Of a DNA stretch of 64,000 nt, positions 1 to 8,604 are shown in pieces. Both the position numbers and the translations under genes were made by a program. Every line of letters begins with the position of its first letter. The first letter of the stretch is position 1. Where the stretch lies: assembly GCF_009729555.1 (NCBI RefSeq), contig NZ_WODC01000009.1, positions 62,001 to 126,000 of the forward strand, in the 5' to 3' direction. The notes beneath the pieces are model-generated. The model worked only from the letters and a program-made list of their open reading frames with translations. It ran no database searches and was not told the DNA's origin. This stretch comes from Pseudodesulfovibrio alkaliphilus. GTDB taxonomy: Bacteria; Desulfobacterota; Desulfovibrionia; Desulfovibrionales; Desulfovibrionaceae.

Positions 1-92
1 CAGGAAATACGTGGCACGGTGGTTTGGAACTGACCATTACATCCTCTGGAGATACTCTCGGTTTGCGCCTGAGTGCGCTGCCTCTTCAGGAC

Positions 93-129
93 GGCGGAGC
101 CTTGGGGGATGCCCCCCAAAGGCTCCGCC
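93..129 (-). terminator. GC-rich hairpin downstream of the TolC-like gene
   Basis: The arms GGCGGAGCC and GGCTCCGCC, extended by G and C runs, form a long stem with a very short loop about 20 bases past the stop of the TolC-like gene. There is no clear T tract on the minus strand, so it is a strong hairpin and only a probable terminator. Bases 1-92 hold nothing I can assign. Confidence 0.5.
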
Positions 130-148
130 TGCGGACTGCCGCATGCGG

Positions 149-1888
149 CTAGTCGCCCTGCAATGAACCCAGGTCTTCCCATGGACGGCCGACAACGAGG
201 CGGATGGCAGGATGCCTGCCCGCTTCCCCGGATTGCGCCACGGCTTGACCGGATACGCCCGGCGCCTTGGCTGCGGGGGCGGCCTGAACGGCAGGAGCGG
301 ACCGTCCGGCCTGTGCGTCTGCCACGGCGTTGGCCTGTCCGGCCGGGACATAGGCCAGGTTCAAGAAGGGAGCGTTGACATGACCGAGTTCATTCATCCT
401 GCCTTGTTCTGCGATTGCCGAGGCAAGACCCGCCACGCTCTGGTCGCTGATCTCTTCAGGCATGCTGTCAAGACCGGCGGCCTGATACACGGCGTCCTGA
501 GCCTTCATCATTTCAGCATAGCTCATGTCGCGGGCGTGGACGGCCAGCAGGGTCTCCACTCTGGTGCGGATAAGTTCCAGCCGGGTTTCCGACTTGCTGG
601 CAGCGGCGTGTTCGGTCTGCTCGCGGATGGCTGTTTGCAGCTCGCACAAATCCCTGGCCCGTTCAAAGGCCTTCTGGGCGTAATGGCGCTGATGCCATGC
701 GATGTGCACCTGGGAAAGAACTGTCATCCGCAGCGCCTGACGGCGCAGAACGGCCACTCTTTCACGGTTTTCTCCTGCCTTGCGCTCCGCCGGGAGCGAG
801 AGGAGCTTGAACAGGTTCCACCCCACCTGCACTCCGGCGCTGGTCCAGGTGTTGTTCACGAGAAAATCATTGCTGTCGTAGTTCACGCCGCCAAAGAGCG
901 TTGCGTTGGGGAACATGCGCAGCATGGCCGATTGGGTCTCCAGGACCGCGTTGCGGGCCAGATAACTTTGCTCTCGCAGCTCCGGCCGCCGCACCATGGC
1001 CAGGGATTCCAGGGAAGGCAGCTCAAAGGACAGCTTGGGTTCCGTCATCGGACCTTCGGGAACGACCAGTGCGTATTTCGTTCCCGGAGCCAGGTTCATG
1101 AGGGAGGCAAGTTCCGCCTTGGCCTTGGCCAGTTCATTGTCGAGCTGTTCGATCTGACGCATCATGTTCAGCAGGTCGCGCTGGTAGCGCAGAGCCACTA
1201 CCGGCGTCGTCAGCCGACGGCGCTCCGCCTCCCTGGACTGCTCAAGGGCCTGCCGGGCCTGCCCGAGGGTGGCCGCGACCTCGTCACGCATCCGCTCTGC
1301 AGAAACGGCCGCCCAGTATGCGGCACGGGTCTGGCGAATGATGTCGCTGACCACGCGGCGGCGGCGCTCCTCTGCCGCCAGGGTCTTGTTGCCGTGGGCC
1401 TTGGCTTCGAAGTAGCTGAGGCCGAAGTCAAGGATGTTCCAGGTCATTTCGAGCTTGGCGGTTTCCCCTGAACGCTCGCGGCTTTTCGAGGGCTCCAGCG
1501 ACTGGCGGCCGGTGTTGATCGATTCGCTGGACGACGCGTCGTCGTTGTCGCGGACCCGGTAACCGGCTTCTGCTGTGAGCTTGGGCAGCAGGTTGAAGTG
1601 TCTGATGTCCGTCAGGTTCGAGGCCAGCGCCCGTTCCATGAGCGCCTGCCGGTGTTGCAGGTTGTATTTGATGGCCCTGGCCACAGCCTCCTCCAGAGTG
1701 ACCGGGCCAAGGATCGGCTCCTGGCTGCTGAACATGGTCGCATGGTCGGCGGCGGCCAGAGTGATCATGTCCTCATGGCTCAACGCCGGAGGCTTGCTCA
1801 CCGCGCATGCGGACAACAAAACCGACAGGAGCAGCACGCCCAGCATGGCAGGGAGCTTGAGAAAGGGGTTGATGGTTCGGGTTTTCAT
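149..1888 (-). CDS. TolC-family outer membrane efflux lipoprotein
   Basis: A 579-residue outer-membrane channel protein of the TolC/OEP family. The N-terminus is a lipoprotein signal ending in LLSVLLSAC, so the mature protein should be lipid-anchored at Cys 28. The body has the family's pattern of long amphipathic, Ala/Glu/Arg-rich helices in two halves (for example around residues 190-270 and 370-480) and the usual TLEEAVARAIKYN opening. It starts 12 bases after the stop of the giant surface protein and shares its strand, so the two are probably cotranscribed and the channel may export that protein by a type I route. No HlyB/HlyD-like partners lie inside the window; they could be just past the left edge. 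The C-terminal 70 residues are Ala/Gly/Pro-rich and look unstructured. Family call is firm; the cargo is inferred. Confidence 0.85.
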   Translation of the reverse strand: MKTRTINPFLKLPAMLGVLLLSVLLSACAVSKPPALSHEDMITLAAADHATMFSSQEPILGPVTLEEAVARAIKYNLQHRQALMERALASNLTDIRHFNLLPKLTAEAGYRVRDNDDASSSESINTGRQSLEPSKSRERSGETAKLEMTWNILDFGLSYFEAKAHGNKTLAAEERRRRVVSDIIRQTRAAYWAAVSAERMRDEVAATLGQARQALEQSREAERRRLTTPVVALRYQRDLLNMMRQIEQLDNELAKAKAELASLMNLAPGTKYALVVPEGPMTEPKLSFELPSLESLAMVRRPELREQSYLARNAVLETQSAMLRMFPNATLFGGVNYDSNDFLVNNTWTSAGVQVGWNLFKLLSLPAERKAGENRERVAVLRRQALRMTVLSQVHIAWHQRHYAQKAFERARDLCELQTAIREQTEHAAASKSETRLELIRTRVETLLAVHARDMSYAEMMKAQDAVYQAAGLDSMPEEISDQSVAGLASAIAEQGRMNELGHVNAPFLNLAYVPAGQANAVADAQAGRSAPAVQAAPAAKAPGVSGQAVAQSGEAGRHPAIRLVVGRPWEDLGSLQGD

Positions 1889-1900
1889 TTGGGTTCCCCA

Positions 1901-4900
1901 TTACAGGTTTGTGGGTTGATTTGCTGCTGCCAATTCCATCCTGGCGGCGCTTTCTCCGGCGGAAGTATTGCCTGATATGGTCGGGATGGGCAGCACGAGC
2001 GTCTGCCCCAGGCTGCGATTCAACTGCTCGGCCAGGGAGGGCTTGCCTCCCGGCAAGACCAGGCCGGAGCTGAGAACCATGTGTCCGTCTTCACGGAAAG
2101 AAGCACCGATCCGCCCGCCGCCTTGCTGTGACATGGGCGCTACGGGAGAGCCGCCCTCCTTGGCGGTCGGTTCTGCCGCGGCTTCGGCATCGCGGACGGG
2201 ACGGACGCTCAGGGGGCTCACTTCGACTGGGAGCCTGAGCTGTTCGCCGCGTTCGGTTTCGATCAGCACCATGACCCTGGCCTGACCGGGATTTCGGAAA
2301 CCCGCCGCGATCAAGCTCCATCGGGCCGTATCCAGACGCATCCCTTGGACCATTTCTCCGGTGTCCGCCCAGACCAGCCTGTACGAGACGATGGGCGCGT
2401 TGATGCCGAGCCGCTGCGGATCAGGCAGGGAGAAGATGTGACGGTTGCCCGCGACATCGTACACCCAGGTTCCGTGGACTGAGGCAAGCGGTGCAAACGC
2501 GTCGTTCAGCCCGACGCCCTCCTCCAACGCGGGCGCGTCAAACACACCTGCTCCGGTGTCAAAGGAAGACGGCTCACCCGAGATCATGGCATCCAGCATG
2601 TTCAAGGCTGAGTCCGCGCCATTGGCTCCCTGGCTGGCAAAGTTGACTCTCACGGGAGTATTCCAGCCCGAGCCGCCGTCTCCGGCTGGGACGGAATCAA
2701 AGCCGCCGCCAGTAAAATCCCCCTCGGCGCTGCCCGGAATGTCCGGCTTGGCCGTGTCGCCGGGGGACGGCAGGTCTTCCACCAGAACGATGGCGCTGTC
2801 GATGACCACCGTGGAAGCGATGTTCAGTGCCGCGGGGTGTGCGCTGGCGTCGCTGAGGCTGGTCAGGGTCACGGTGACGGAACCGCTGCCCATCTGCGAC
2901 TCGGCAACGCGGTAGGCCATGCCGTCCACCAGGGTCTGCACGTCCGCCGACGCCGCGCCAGCGAGGTCGATGGTCACCACCGCCTTGCCGCCGACGATCT
3001 CCACCTTGTAGCCGTAGCCGTTGGCGGCTGTGGTTGCGCCCCCCCCGGTGGCGGTCAGTCCGATCTCATGGCCGTCGATCACCAGGGCGTGATTCGCGCC
3101 GCTGGTTCCGACCGTGACCACCAGCGTGGTCAGCTCTTCTCCGTTCACATCCAGGCCCACGGCCACGTTGTCGAACAGGTCCACGTCGTTGCCGGAAACG
3201 GTTCCGTCGGCCGCGATGGACACCGTGCCGCCGGAGGCGTCTGCCGTCAGGGACGGCGGCGTCGCCACCTCAAGGGAGAAGGCGTGCTCCACGGTGCCGC
3301 CAAAGTTGTCGCTGGCGCTGATGGTCACCGTGAAGACTCCTCCTGTGGTCGGCACACCGGAGATGGTCCTGGTGGACGCATCAAAGTCAAGGCCGTCCGG
3401 GAGGTCGGTCACGTTGATGGTGAGCGGGTCGCCGTCGGCATCGCTGAACAGGCCCTCGGGCAGTACCATCCGGTATTCCTGGCCGTGGCTGGCCTGATCC
3501 AGGCTGAAGTCCGGGAGAGCAAGCTCCGGCACGTTGTTTTCCGCCACGGTCAGGGTCAGCACGAGCTGGCTGCTCGCTCCCTCGGAATCGGTGACGGTCA
3601 CCGTTATTTCTTGGCTGCCGGACGCTGGCGCCGTTCCGGCAATGGTCCGCGTGACCGCGTCGAAGCTCAGGTCGTCCGGCAGACCGCTCACCTCCCAGGT
3701 GAGGGCATCGCCTTCCGCATCGGTGAACAGGCCCTCGGGCAGTGTGCAGGCGTAGTCCGTCCCCTCCTTGCCGGCGGGGAGGGCATACCCGGGCAGGGAG
3801 ACGATCGGCGCCGTGTTTCCGGTGATTTCCAGCACGACGCTCTGCTCGGTGACACCGCCGTGGCCGTCGTCGGCGCTGATGCGTACCGTGTAGGTTCCGG
3901 CCGTTGTCGGCGAGCCGGAGATGACGCCTGTGGCCTCGTCATAGCTCAAGCCGGACGGAAGGTCTTCCACGCTGACCGTGAAGGAGTCGCCGTCGGCATC
4001 TGTGAAGAGGCCGCTCAAATCCTGCGCGTATTCGTGCCCTGTCCTGCCGTCGGGCAACGCGAAGTCCGGGTTGGCAAGCTCGGGAGCGCTGTTTTCCGTC
4101 ACATCCAGAGTCAGGGTGATGCTGGCCTTTGCCCCGAAGGAATCGGTGGCCGTCACCCTGACGGCCACACTGCCGGCGGTCGTCGGCGTACCCGAAATGG
4201 TGCGGGTCTCGGCATCGTAGGTCAGGCCGGTCGGCAGGCCGGTGACCGTCCAGGTCAATTCGTCGCCGTCCGGGTCGGAGAACAGGCCCTCGGGCAGGAT
4301 GTGGGTGTACTCATGCCCTGTGATGGCGTCTGCGAGGGTGTCGCCGGAATCCACTACAGGGGCATTGTTGGCGTAGATCAGGGCAATGGATGCCTGGGCG
4401 CTCTTGGACCCATCGCTGACCGTCAAGGTCATGTCCATGCGGAGGTCTGCGCCGGTCCCTTTGTAGGTAATCTGCCGGGCCACCTGGTTGGCCACCTCCT
4501 TGGTCACGGAGCTGGTGAAGGCGATGGTCAGGGAGCCGCCCGTGTCCGTGAAGGTGGCGATTTCGATTCCATTGTGCCGGATGACCCCGCCGGACATGGT
4601 CAGATCGTTGCCGTCCTGGAACCCGAAGGAGTCTGCGGCATTGGCGCCGCTGGTTCGCTCCAGGGTGAGAATGGTGCCCTGGTAGTCGCCTGCCGCGTCG
4701 AAATCCGCATCCGCGAAGTGAATGCCTGAGCCGATGACCACCTCGGCGCCGGAGCGGTCAAGGGTCACCACCGGCAGGAGGGATGCGGTTTGCAGGCCCG
4801 AGGTCACCAGATAGCCGCCAATATAGATGTTGCTTCCGTCAGGACTGACGGCCAGGTGGGAGGTCTGGCTGTTCATGTTCACCGTGTCGGAAAGCGAAAG

Positions 4901-7900
4901 CTCGCCAGTTTCCGAATCGATTGAGCAGATGATGAGATTGTTGCTGCCGTAAGCGCCCACATACAGGGTGGAACCGTCAGGAGACAGGGCCATTTCGCGC
5001 AAATACATGACGGAGCCGGCGTTCCATGTGTCAAAGGACTGCACATAGGTCAGCATCCCGTCATCACCCAGACTGAACACCGAGACCAGAGCGGAACTGA
5101 AGGTGCTGGCATACAGGTACTGGCCGTCCGCAGTGATAACGATGTCCACCACATTGGAAAAGGCATTGTTCTGCACAGTGTCGCCTTCGGCCACGTTCAC
5201 ATTGGTGCTGTTCACCGAAGCACGGAAGATCAGCTCGCCGGTTTCCGTGTCGCGTGAGAAGATTCCGATGCACGAACTGGAATAGTTGGACACGTAGACG
5301 AACTCGCCGTCCGGCGAGATGGTGAGCGATGTGGGATTGTTCACCCCCAGTTCTGCGCTGCCGCCCGTGTAGGTGGCAACATGATTGAGTGTGCCGTCCG
5401 AGTTTATGGTGTATGTGTCAATGTCGTGGTTGTTGGTGCTGCCATGGTTGTGCGCCTTGCCGCTGAAGACGTAGAGCGATTTGCCGTCGTCGGAGAGCAC
5501 CAGCTCCGTGGCCAGGGTGGACCATGGCGTCTTGGTCACGGTCAGGGTGTCCACCACGCCCTGGTAGGAGAGTTCTCCGGTATCTATGTCTCGGGTGAAG
5601 AGGACGATGGAACTCGTGGTCTCTCCGTCATAACCGGATACGTAGACCCGGGTGCCGTCGCTGGAGATGGCCGCGCTGCCTATCTTGTTCAGGCCGGCCG
5701 CTTCGCTTTGGGTAAAGGTTTGCATCAGGGTCAGTGCGCCAGTTTCCGTGTCGCGGCTGTACACGTACAGGGTCGAGTCGCCGCTGCCCATGGTGCCGCT
5801 GCTGCCGCAGACGATCACGGTCTTGCCGTCCGCAGAGATATCGACCTCGTTCACATAGTCCGTGAATCCAGTGAGACTGCCGTCGTTGTAGAGGAGGCCG
5901 GGGTCGGTGTCGGTGTCGCCCGTATCAACGCCCACCGTGGGCGCGTTGTTCACGGCCAGGATAACGGAGGAGGTCAGCCCAGGGTTGGAGGTGTCCGCCC
6001 CGCCGTTGGCCGTGCCACCGTTGTCCGTCAAGCCGGAGATGGTAAAGGTGCGCGTGCCGGACATGGCCGTTGCGCTGGTGTTGCCGTAGGCCAAGCCGTT
6101 CACCAGGCCGATCATGGCCGTGGTGTTCATGCCTTGGGCCGAGGATATGGTCAGCGTGGCCGTGCTGCCGGCAAGGGTGTAGGCATAGGTGTAGCCGTTG
6201 GCGGTCGTTCCGGTGGCGCTCTGACTCAGGTCTATTTTCGTACCGTCCACCATGAGGTATTCGGCGCTTGATACGTCTGCCAGGCCACCGATTGTGAGCT
6301 CCAGCTCGGTCAGAGATTGCCCGACACCTCCGGTATTGACCAATGCTTGGGAGAACAGGCTGACCTCTTCTCCGGCGGACTCGTACTTGGGTGAACCGTC
6401 CACAGTGGCATCCAAGGTCGGCGCCGTATTGACTCCAAGAAGGATCGGAATTCCGATGATCTGACTGTCAAGACCGCTTTCGCCTTGGCCATCGTTGGCG
6501 ACGACGGCAAGCGTCAAGGCTGTGGATGATCCCCCGTCATTGCGGTAACTCCACTGGCGCACAACGGCGTTGGCCTCGGCCGTGGTTGCTCCCTCGGCAA
6601 AGGTGATCACGAGTTTGCCTTCCGCATTGGTGAAGGTGGCGATGGTTCGGCCGTCTTTCATGACGCTATTGCCGTCGACAGTATACCCGTTGGCTGCCGC
6701 AAAGGCGAAAGTATCGGCCGCGTTGGCCCCTTCTGCACGCTCCACGGTGACGCTGGCGCCACCGTAGTTGCCTTCGCCGCCGTTCAAGGCATCAAGGTTC
6801 GCGTCAGATATGGTGATGCCGGACGCAAAATCTATGCTCTCACCGAAGACACCTGATATTTCGCTGGAAATCCGGTAGACATTGCTGCCTCCCACCATAA
6901 CGTCGCCGCTTTCACTCACAGTCAGGGGATTGGACCCGTCAACTCCTTCGACTGTTGTAGTCAGCTTCAGACTTCCGTTACTGTCAATGGAATATACATC
7001 CAGCGTGCCATCGGCAGTGGTAATGTACAGGACGTCCCCATTTGTACTTGTCACAAAATCATTTGCTGCAACGCTATCTACGGTGTCTGTCAATATAATA
7101 TTCGTACCGTCAAAGAAATATGCGTATATTTTATATACTCCAACTGTGTTATAATTTTCGTCATACCCTGTGTAGTAGCTGCGTACGAAGAATCTTGATC
7201 CGTCTTTTGAAGCTGTTATGTTGTAGGAGGCACCGTAATTATTCACATCGTTTAGAATTGATGTTACTTTGTTCAAAGTACCACCGTCTGTACGCTCGTA
7301 CACTGTAATAATGCCTGGAAATCCACAACCGACAGCGTACACATAATTGCCAACAGATGTTGCAATAACGCCATTGGCTGAATCGGTCGCCAACTGCTGT
7401 CCATTACTTAAATCGCCGGTCGTCAAATCCACATTGATGACAAAAAATCCCTCATAGGCGCAGCTTACGTACAGCTGTTTACCATCATCAGACGCGCTGA
7501 TCGCAAAGGCATTCAAGGAATCACCATCTTTTATCTTGATTGATTCCTTGTAGGTTAACTTGCCATCACCGCCGATAGTCAACGCCACGATATTGTTCCC
7601 GTCGATGGCGTACAGAGTTGAGACCTCCGCATTCAGTGCCATGCCCGAGACGGTACTCAAATCGTTCACATTCTTCAGGGATTGAATTTCCGTCAAAGTA
7701 CCGTCTTCGCCAACGGAGAACACGCAAAGGTTGCCGTCCGTATCCGCCGCGTAGAGATATTCGACGCCGCCGACGGTGTAGGTGCTCACCTCTGAGGCCG
7801 TACCGAGATTTTCGCTGTTGAACATGCCAGCTAAATCATACCCATCGGTTAAGTCGAGCACAGGGGCTACGTTTCGGGCAGAGTCGACGGTGACCGTGGC

Positions 7901-8494
7901 GCTGATGTCCAGAACGGTCGTGTCTGAATCGTCTGAGATGCTGGTCAGGGTGATGTTGAAGGAACCGCTTTCTGCGGCCGAAGGATCGAGCATTTTATAG
8001 TGCATGCCGTCAATGGCTTCTCCCACAGTGCCCGCGTCAATGTAAAACTTGATTGTCACCACGGCATTGCCATCCACAACAGAAACCTGGTATGAAAATT
8101 CGTTATTGGCGGTGGAGTTCCACCCGCCAGTTGCCGTGAGCGCAATCTCCGTTCCATCGAACACAAGGGCATGCTCGGCCCCGCTGGCACCCACGGTGAC
8201 CACCATCTCGGTGATGTCACTCTCGTCTGCGTCGGGGAAGATTTTGACATCGTCGAAAATATCAAGCGTGTCGCCAGAAACGATGTTGCCGTCAACGTCG
8301 ATGATGCAGGTGCCGTCCACACCATCCGCAGTACCTGAGGGCGCGGTCGAGGAGGCTCCTGTCAGCATGATTGCATCACCGACAGCTTCGGATGCCACTT
8401 CACCCGCAGTTGCCACAGCCGCACCATCGAACATCATGCGCGGCTCAAGTGCCAGTGCCAGGCTGGATCTTTGGGCGATTCTGCTTTTTTTCAT
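1901..8494 (-). CDS. Giant LEPR-motif surface protein with beta-propellers and cadherin-like repeats
   Basis: A 2197-residue secreted or surface protein, probably an adhesin. I start it at the ATG at 8494 because AAGGGG lies about 9 bases upstream; an in-frame ATG 12 codons earlier has no such site. The N-terminus carries LALEPRMMFDGAA, the LEPR motif seen at the start of many giant exported proteins in place of a classical signal peptide. In order: module A1 (about 8330-7870), a propeller of the lactonase/YncE type (about 7840-6840), module B1, a linker of a third kind, a second propeller (about 5900-4740), module B2, four cadherin-like/He_PIG repeats (4370-3260), module A2 (about 3230-2790) and a unique C-terminal region. 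No RTX nonapeptides were seen, so the export signal is unclear. It lies 110 bases after tadG and just before the TolC-like gene. Base composition is uneven: the first propeller is far more AT-rich than the rest. Confidence 0.8.
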   Translation of the reverse strand: MKKSRIAQRSSLALALEPRMMFDGAAVATAGEVASEAVGDAIMLTGASSTAPSGTADGVDGTCIIDVDGNIVSGDTLDIFDDVKIFPDADESDITEMVVTVGASGAEHALVFDGTEIALTATGGWNSTANNEFSYQVSVVDGNAVVTIKFYIDAGTVGEAIDGMHYKMLDPSAAESGSFNITLTSISDDSDTTVLDISATVTVDSARNVAPVLDLTDGYDLAGMFNSENLGTASEVSTYTVGGVEYLYAADTDGNLCVFSVGEDGTLTEIQSLKNVNDLSTVSGMALNAEVSTLYAIDGNNIVALTIGGDGKLTYKESIKIKDGDSLNAFAISASDDGKQLYVSCAYEGFFVINVDLTTGDLSNGQQLATDSANGVIATSVGNYVYAVGCGFPGIITVYERTDGGTLNKVTSILNDVNNYGASYNITASKDGSRFFVRSYYTGYDENYNTVGVYKIYAYFFDGTNIILTDTVDSVAANDFVTSTNGDVLYITTADGTLDVYSIDSNGSLKLTTTVEGVDGSNPLTVSESGDVMVGGSNVYRISSEISGVFGESIDFASGITISDANLDALNGGEGNYGGASVTVERAEGANAADTFAFAAANGYTVDGNSVMKDGRTIATFTNAEGKLVITFAEGATTAEANAVVRQWSYRNDGGSSTALTLAVVANDGQGESGLDSQIIGIPILLGVNTAPTLDATVDGSPKYESAGEEVSLFSQALVNTGGVGQSLTELELTIGGLADVSSAEYLMVDGTKIDLSQSATGTTANGYTYAYTLAGSTATLTISSAQGMNTTAMIGLVNGLAYGNTSATAMSGTRTFTISGLTDNGGTANGGADTSNPGLTSSVILAVNNAPTVGVDTGDTDTDPGLLYNDGSLTGFTDYVNEVDISADGKTVIVCGSSGTMGSGDSTLYVYSRDTETGALTLMQTFTQSEAAGLNKIGSAAISSDGTRVYVSGYDGETTSSIVLFTRDIDTGELSYQGVVDTLTVTKTPWSTLATELVLSDDGKSLYVFSGKAHNHGSTNNHDIDTYTINSDGTLNHVATYTGGSAELGVNNPTSLTISPDGEFVYVSNYSSSCIGIFSRDTETGELIFRASVNSTNVNVAEGDTVQNNAFSNVVDIVITADGQYLYASTFSSALVSVFSLGDDGMLTYVQSFDTWNAGSVMYLREMALSPDGSTLYVGAYGSNNLIICSIDSETGELSLSDTVNMNSQTSHLAVSPDGSNIYIGGYLVTSGLQTASLLPVVTLDRSGAEVVIGSGIHFADADFDAAGDYQGTILTLERTSGANAADSFGFQDGNDLTMSGGVIRHNGIEIATFTDTGGSLTIAFTSSVTKEVANQVARQITYKGTGADLRMDMTLTVSDGSKSAQASIALIYANNAPVVDSGDTLADAITGHEYTHILPEGLFSDPDGDELTWTVTGLPTGLTYDAETRTISGTPTTAGSVAVRVTATDSFGAKASITLTLDVTENSAPELANPDFALPDGRTGHEYAQDLSGLFTDADGDSFTVSVEDLPSGLSYDEATGVISGSPTTAGTYTVRISADDGHGGVTEQSVVLEITGNTAPIVSLPGYALPAGKEGTDYACTLPEGLFTDAEGDALTWEVSGLPDDLSFDAVTRTIAGTAPASGSQEITVTVTDSEGASSQLVLTLTVAENNVPELALPDFSLDQASHGQEYRMVLPEGLFSDADGDPLTINVTDLPDGLDFDASTRTISGVPTTGGVFTVTISASDNFGGTVEHAFSLEVATPPSLTADASGGTVSIAADGTVSGNDVDLFDNVAVGLDVNGEELTTLVVTVGTSGANHALVIDGHEIGLTATGGGATTAANGYGYKVEIVGGKAVVTIDLAGAASADVQTLVDGMAYRVAESQMGSGSVTVTLTSLSDASAHPAALNIASTVVIDSAIVLVEDLPSPGDTAKPDIPGSAEGDFTGGGFDSVPAGDGGSGWNTPVRVNFASQGANGADSALNMLDAMISGEPSSFDTGAGVFDAPALEEGVGLNDAFAPLASVHGTWVYDVAGNRHIFSLPDPQRLGINAPIVSYRLVWADTGEMVQGMRLDTARWSLIAAGFRNPGQARVMVLIETERGEQLRLPVEVSPLSVRPVRDAEAAAEPTAKEGGSPVAPMSQQGGGRIGASFREDGHMVLSSGLVLPGGKPSLAEQLNRSLGQTLVLPIPTISGNTSAGESAARMELAAANQPTNL
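3260..4370 (-). repeat. Four tandem cadherin-like (He_PIG/CADG) repeats inside the giant protein
   Basis: Four consecutive units of about 92 residues, each opening with APxV/PEL and carrying GLFxDxDGDxLTxxVxxLPxGL, then a TRTISGxPTT turn and a DxxGG or DSxGA stretch. DxDGD motifs suggest calcium binding. The units differ at most positions, so this is an old protein-level repeat and not a recent DNA duplication. Confidence 0.85.
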
Positions 8495-8604
8495 GATGAT
8501 AACCCCTTGAAAGTTGTTGTTGCTCGTCAAAGCCTGAAGGGAGTGATTGTTGTCTGCTCCGGGAGATGTCGACGGATGTCCCTTCTGGTTCCTTTTGGCG
8601 CTGT

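Noticed and set aside
212-1471. 419-residue open frame on the plus strand
   Set aside because: Antisense shadow of the TolC-like gene in GC-rich DNA; no ribosome site or family motif.
3260-4370. CRISPR or DNA-level tandem repeat
   Set aside because: The regularity is at protein level only; DNA units of about 276 bases differ too much.
2837-4729. 630-residue plus-strand frame
   Set aside because: Mirror of the repeat region of the giant protein. Its sequence is His/Gly/Val-rich, as antisense frames usually are.
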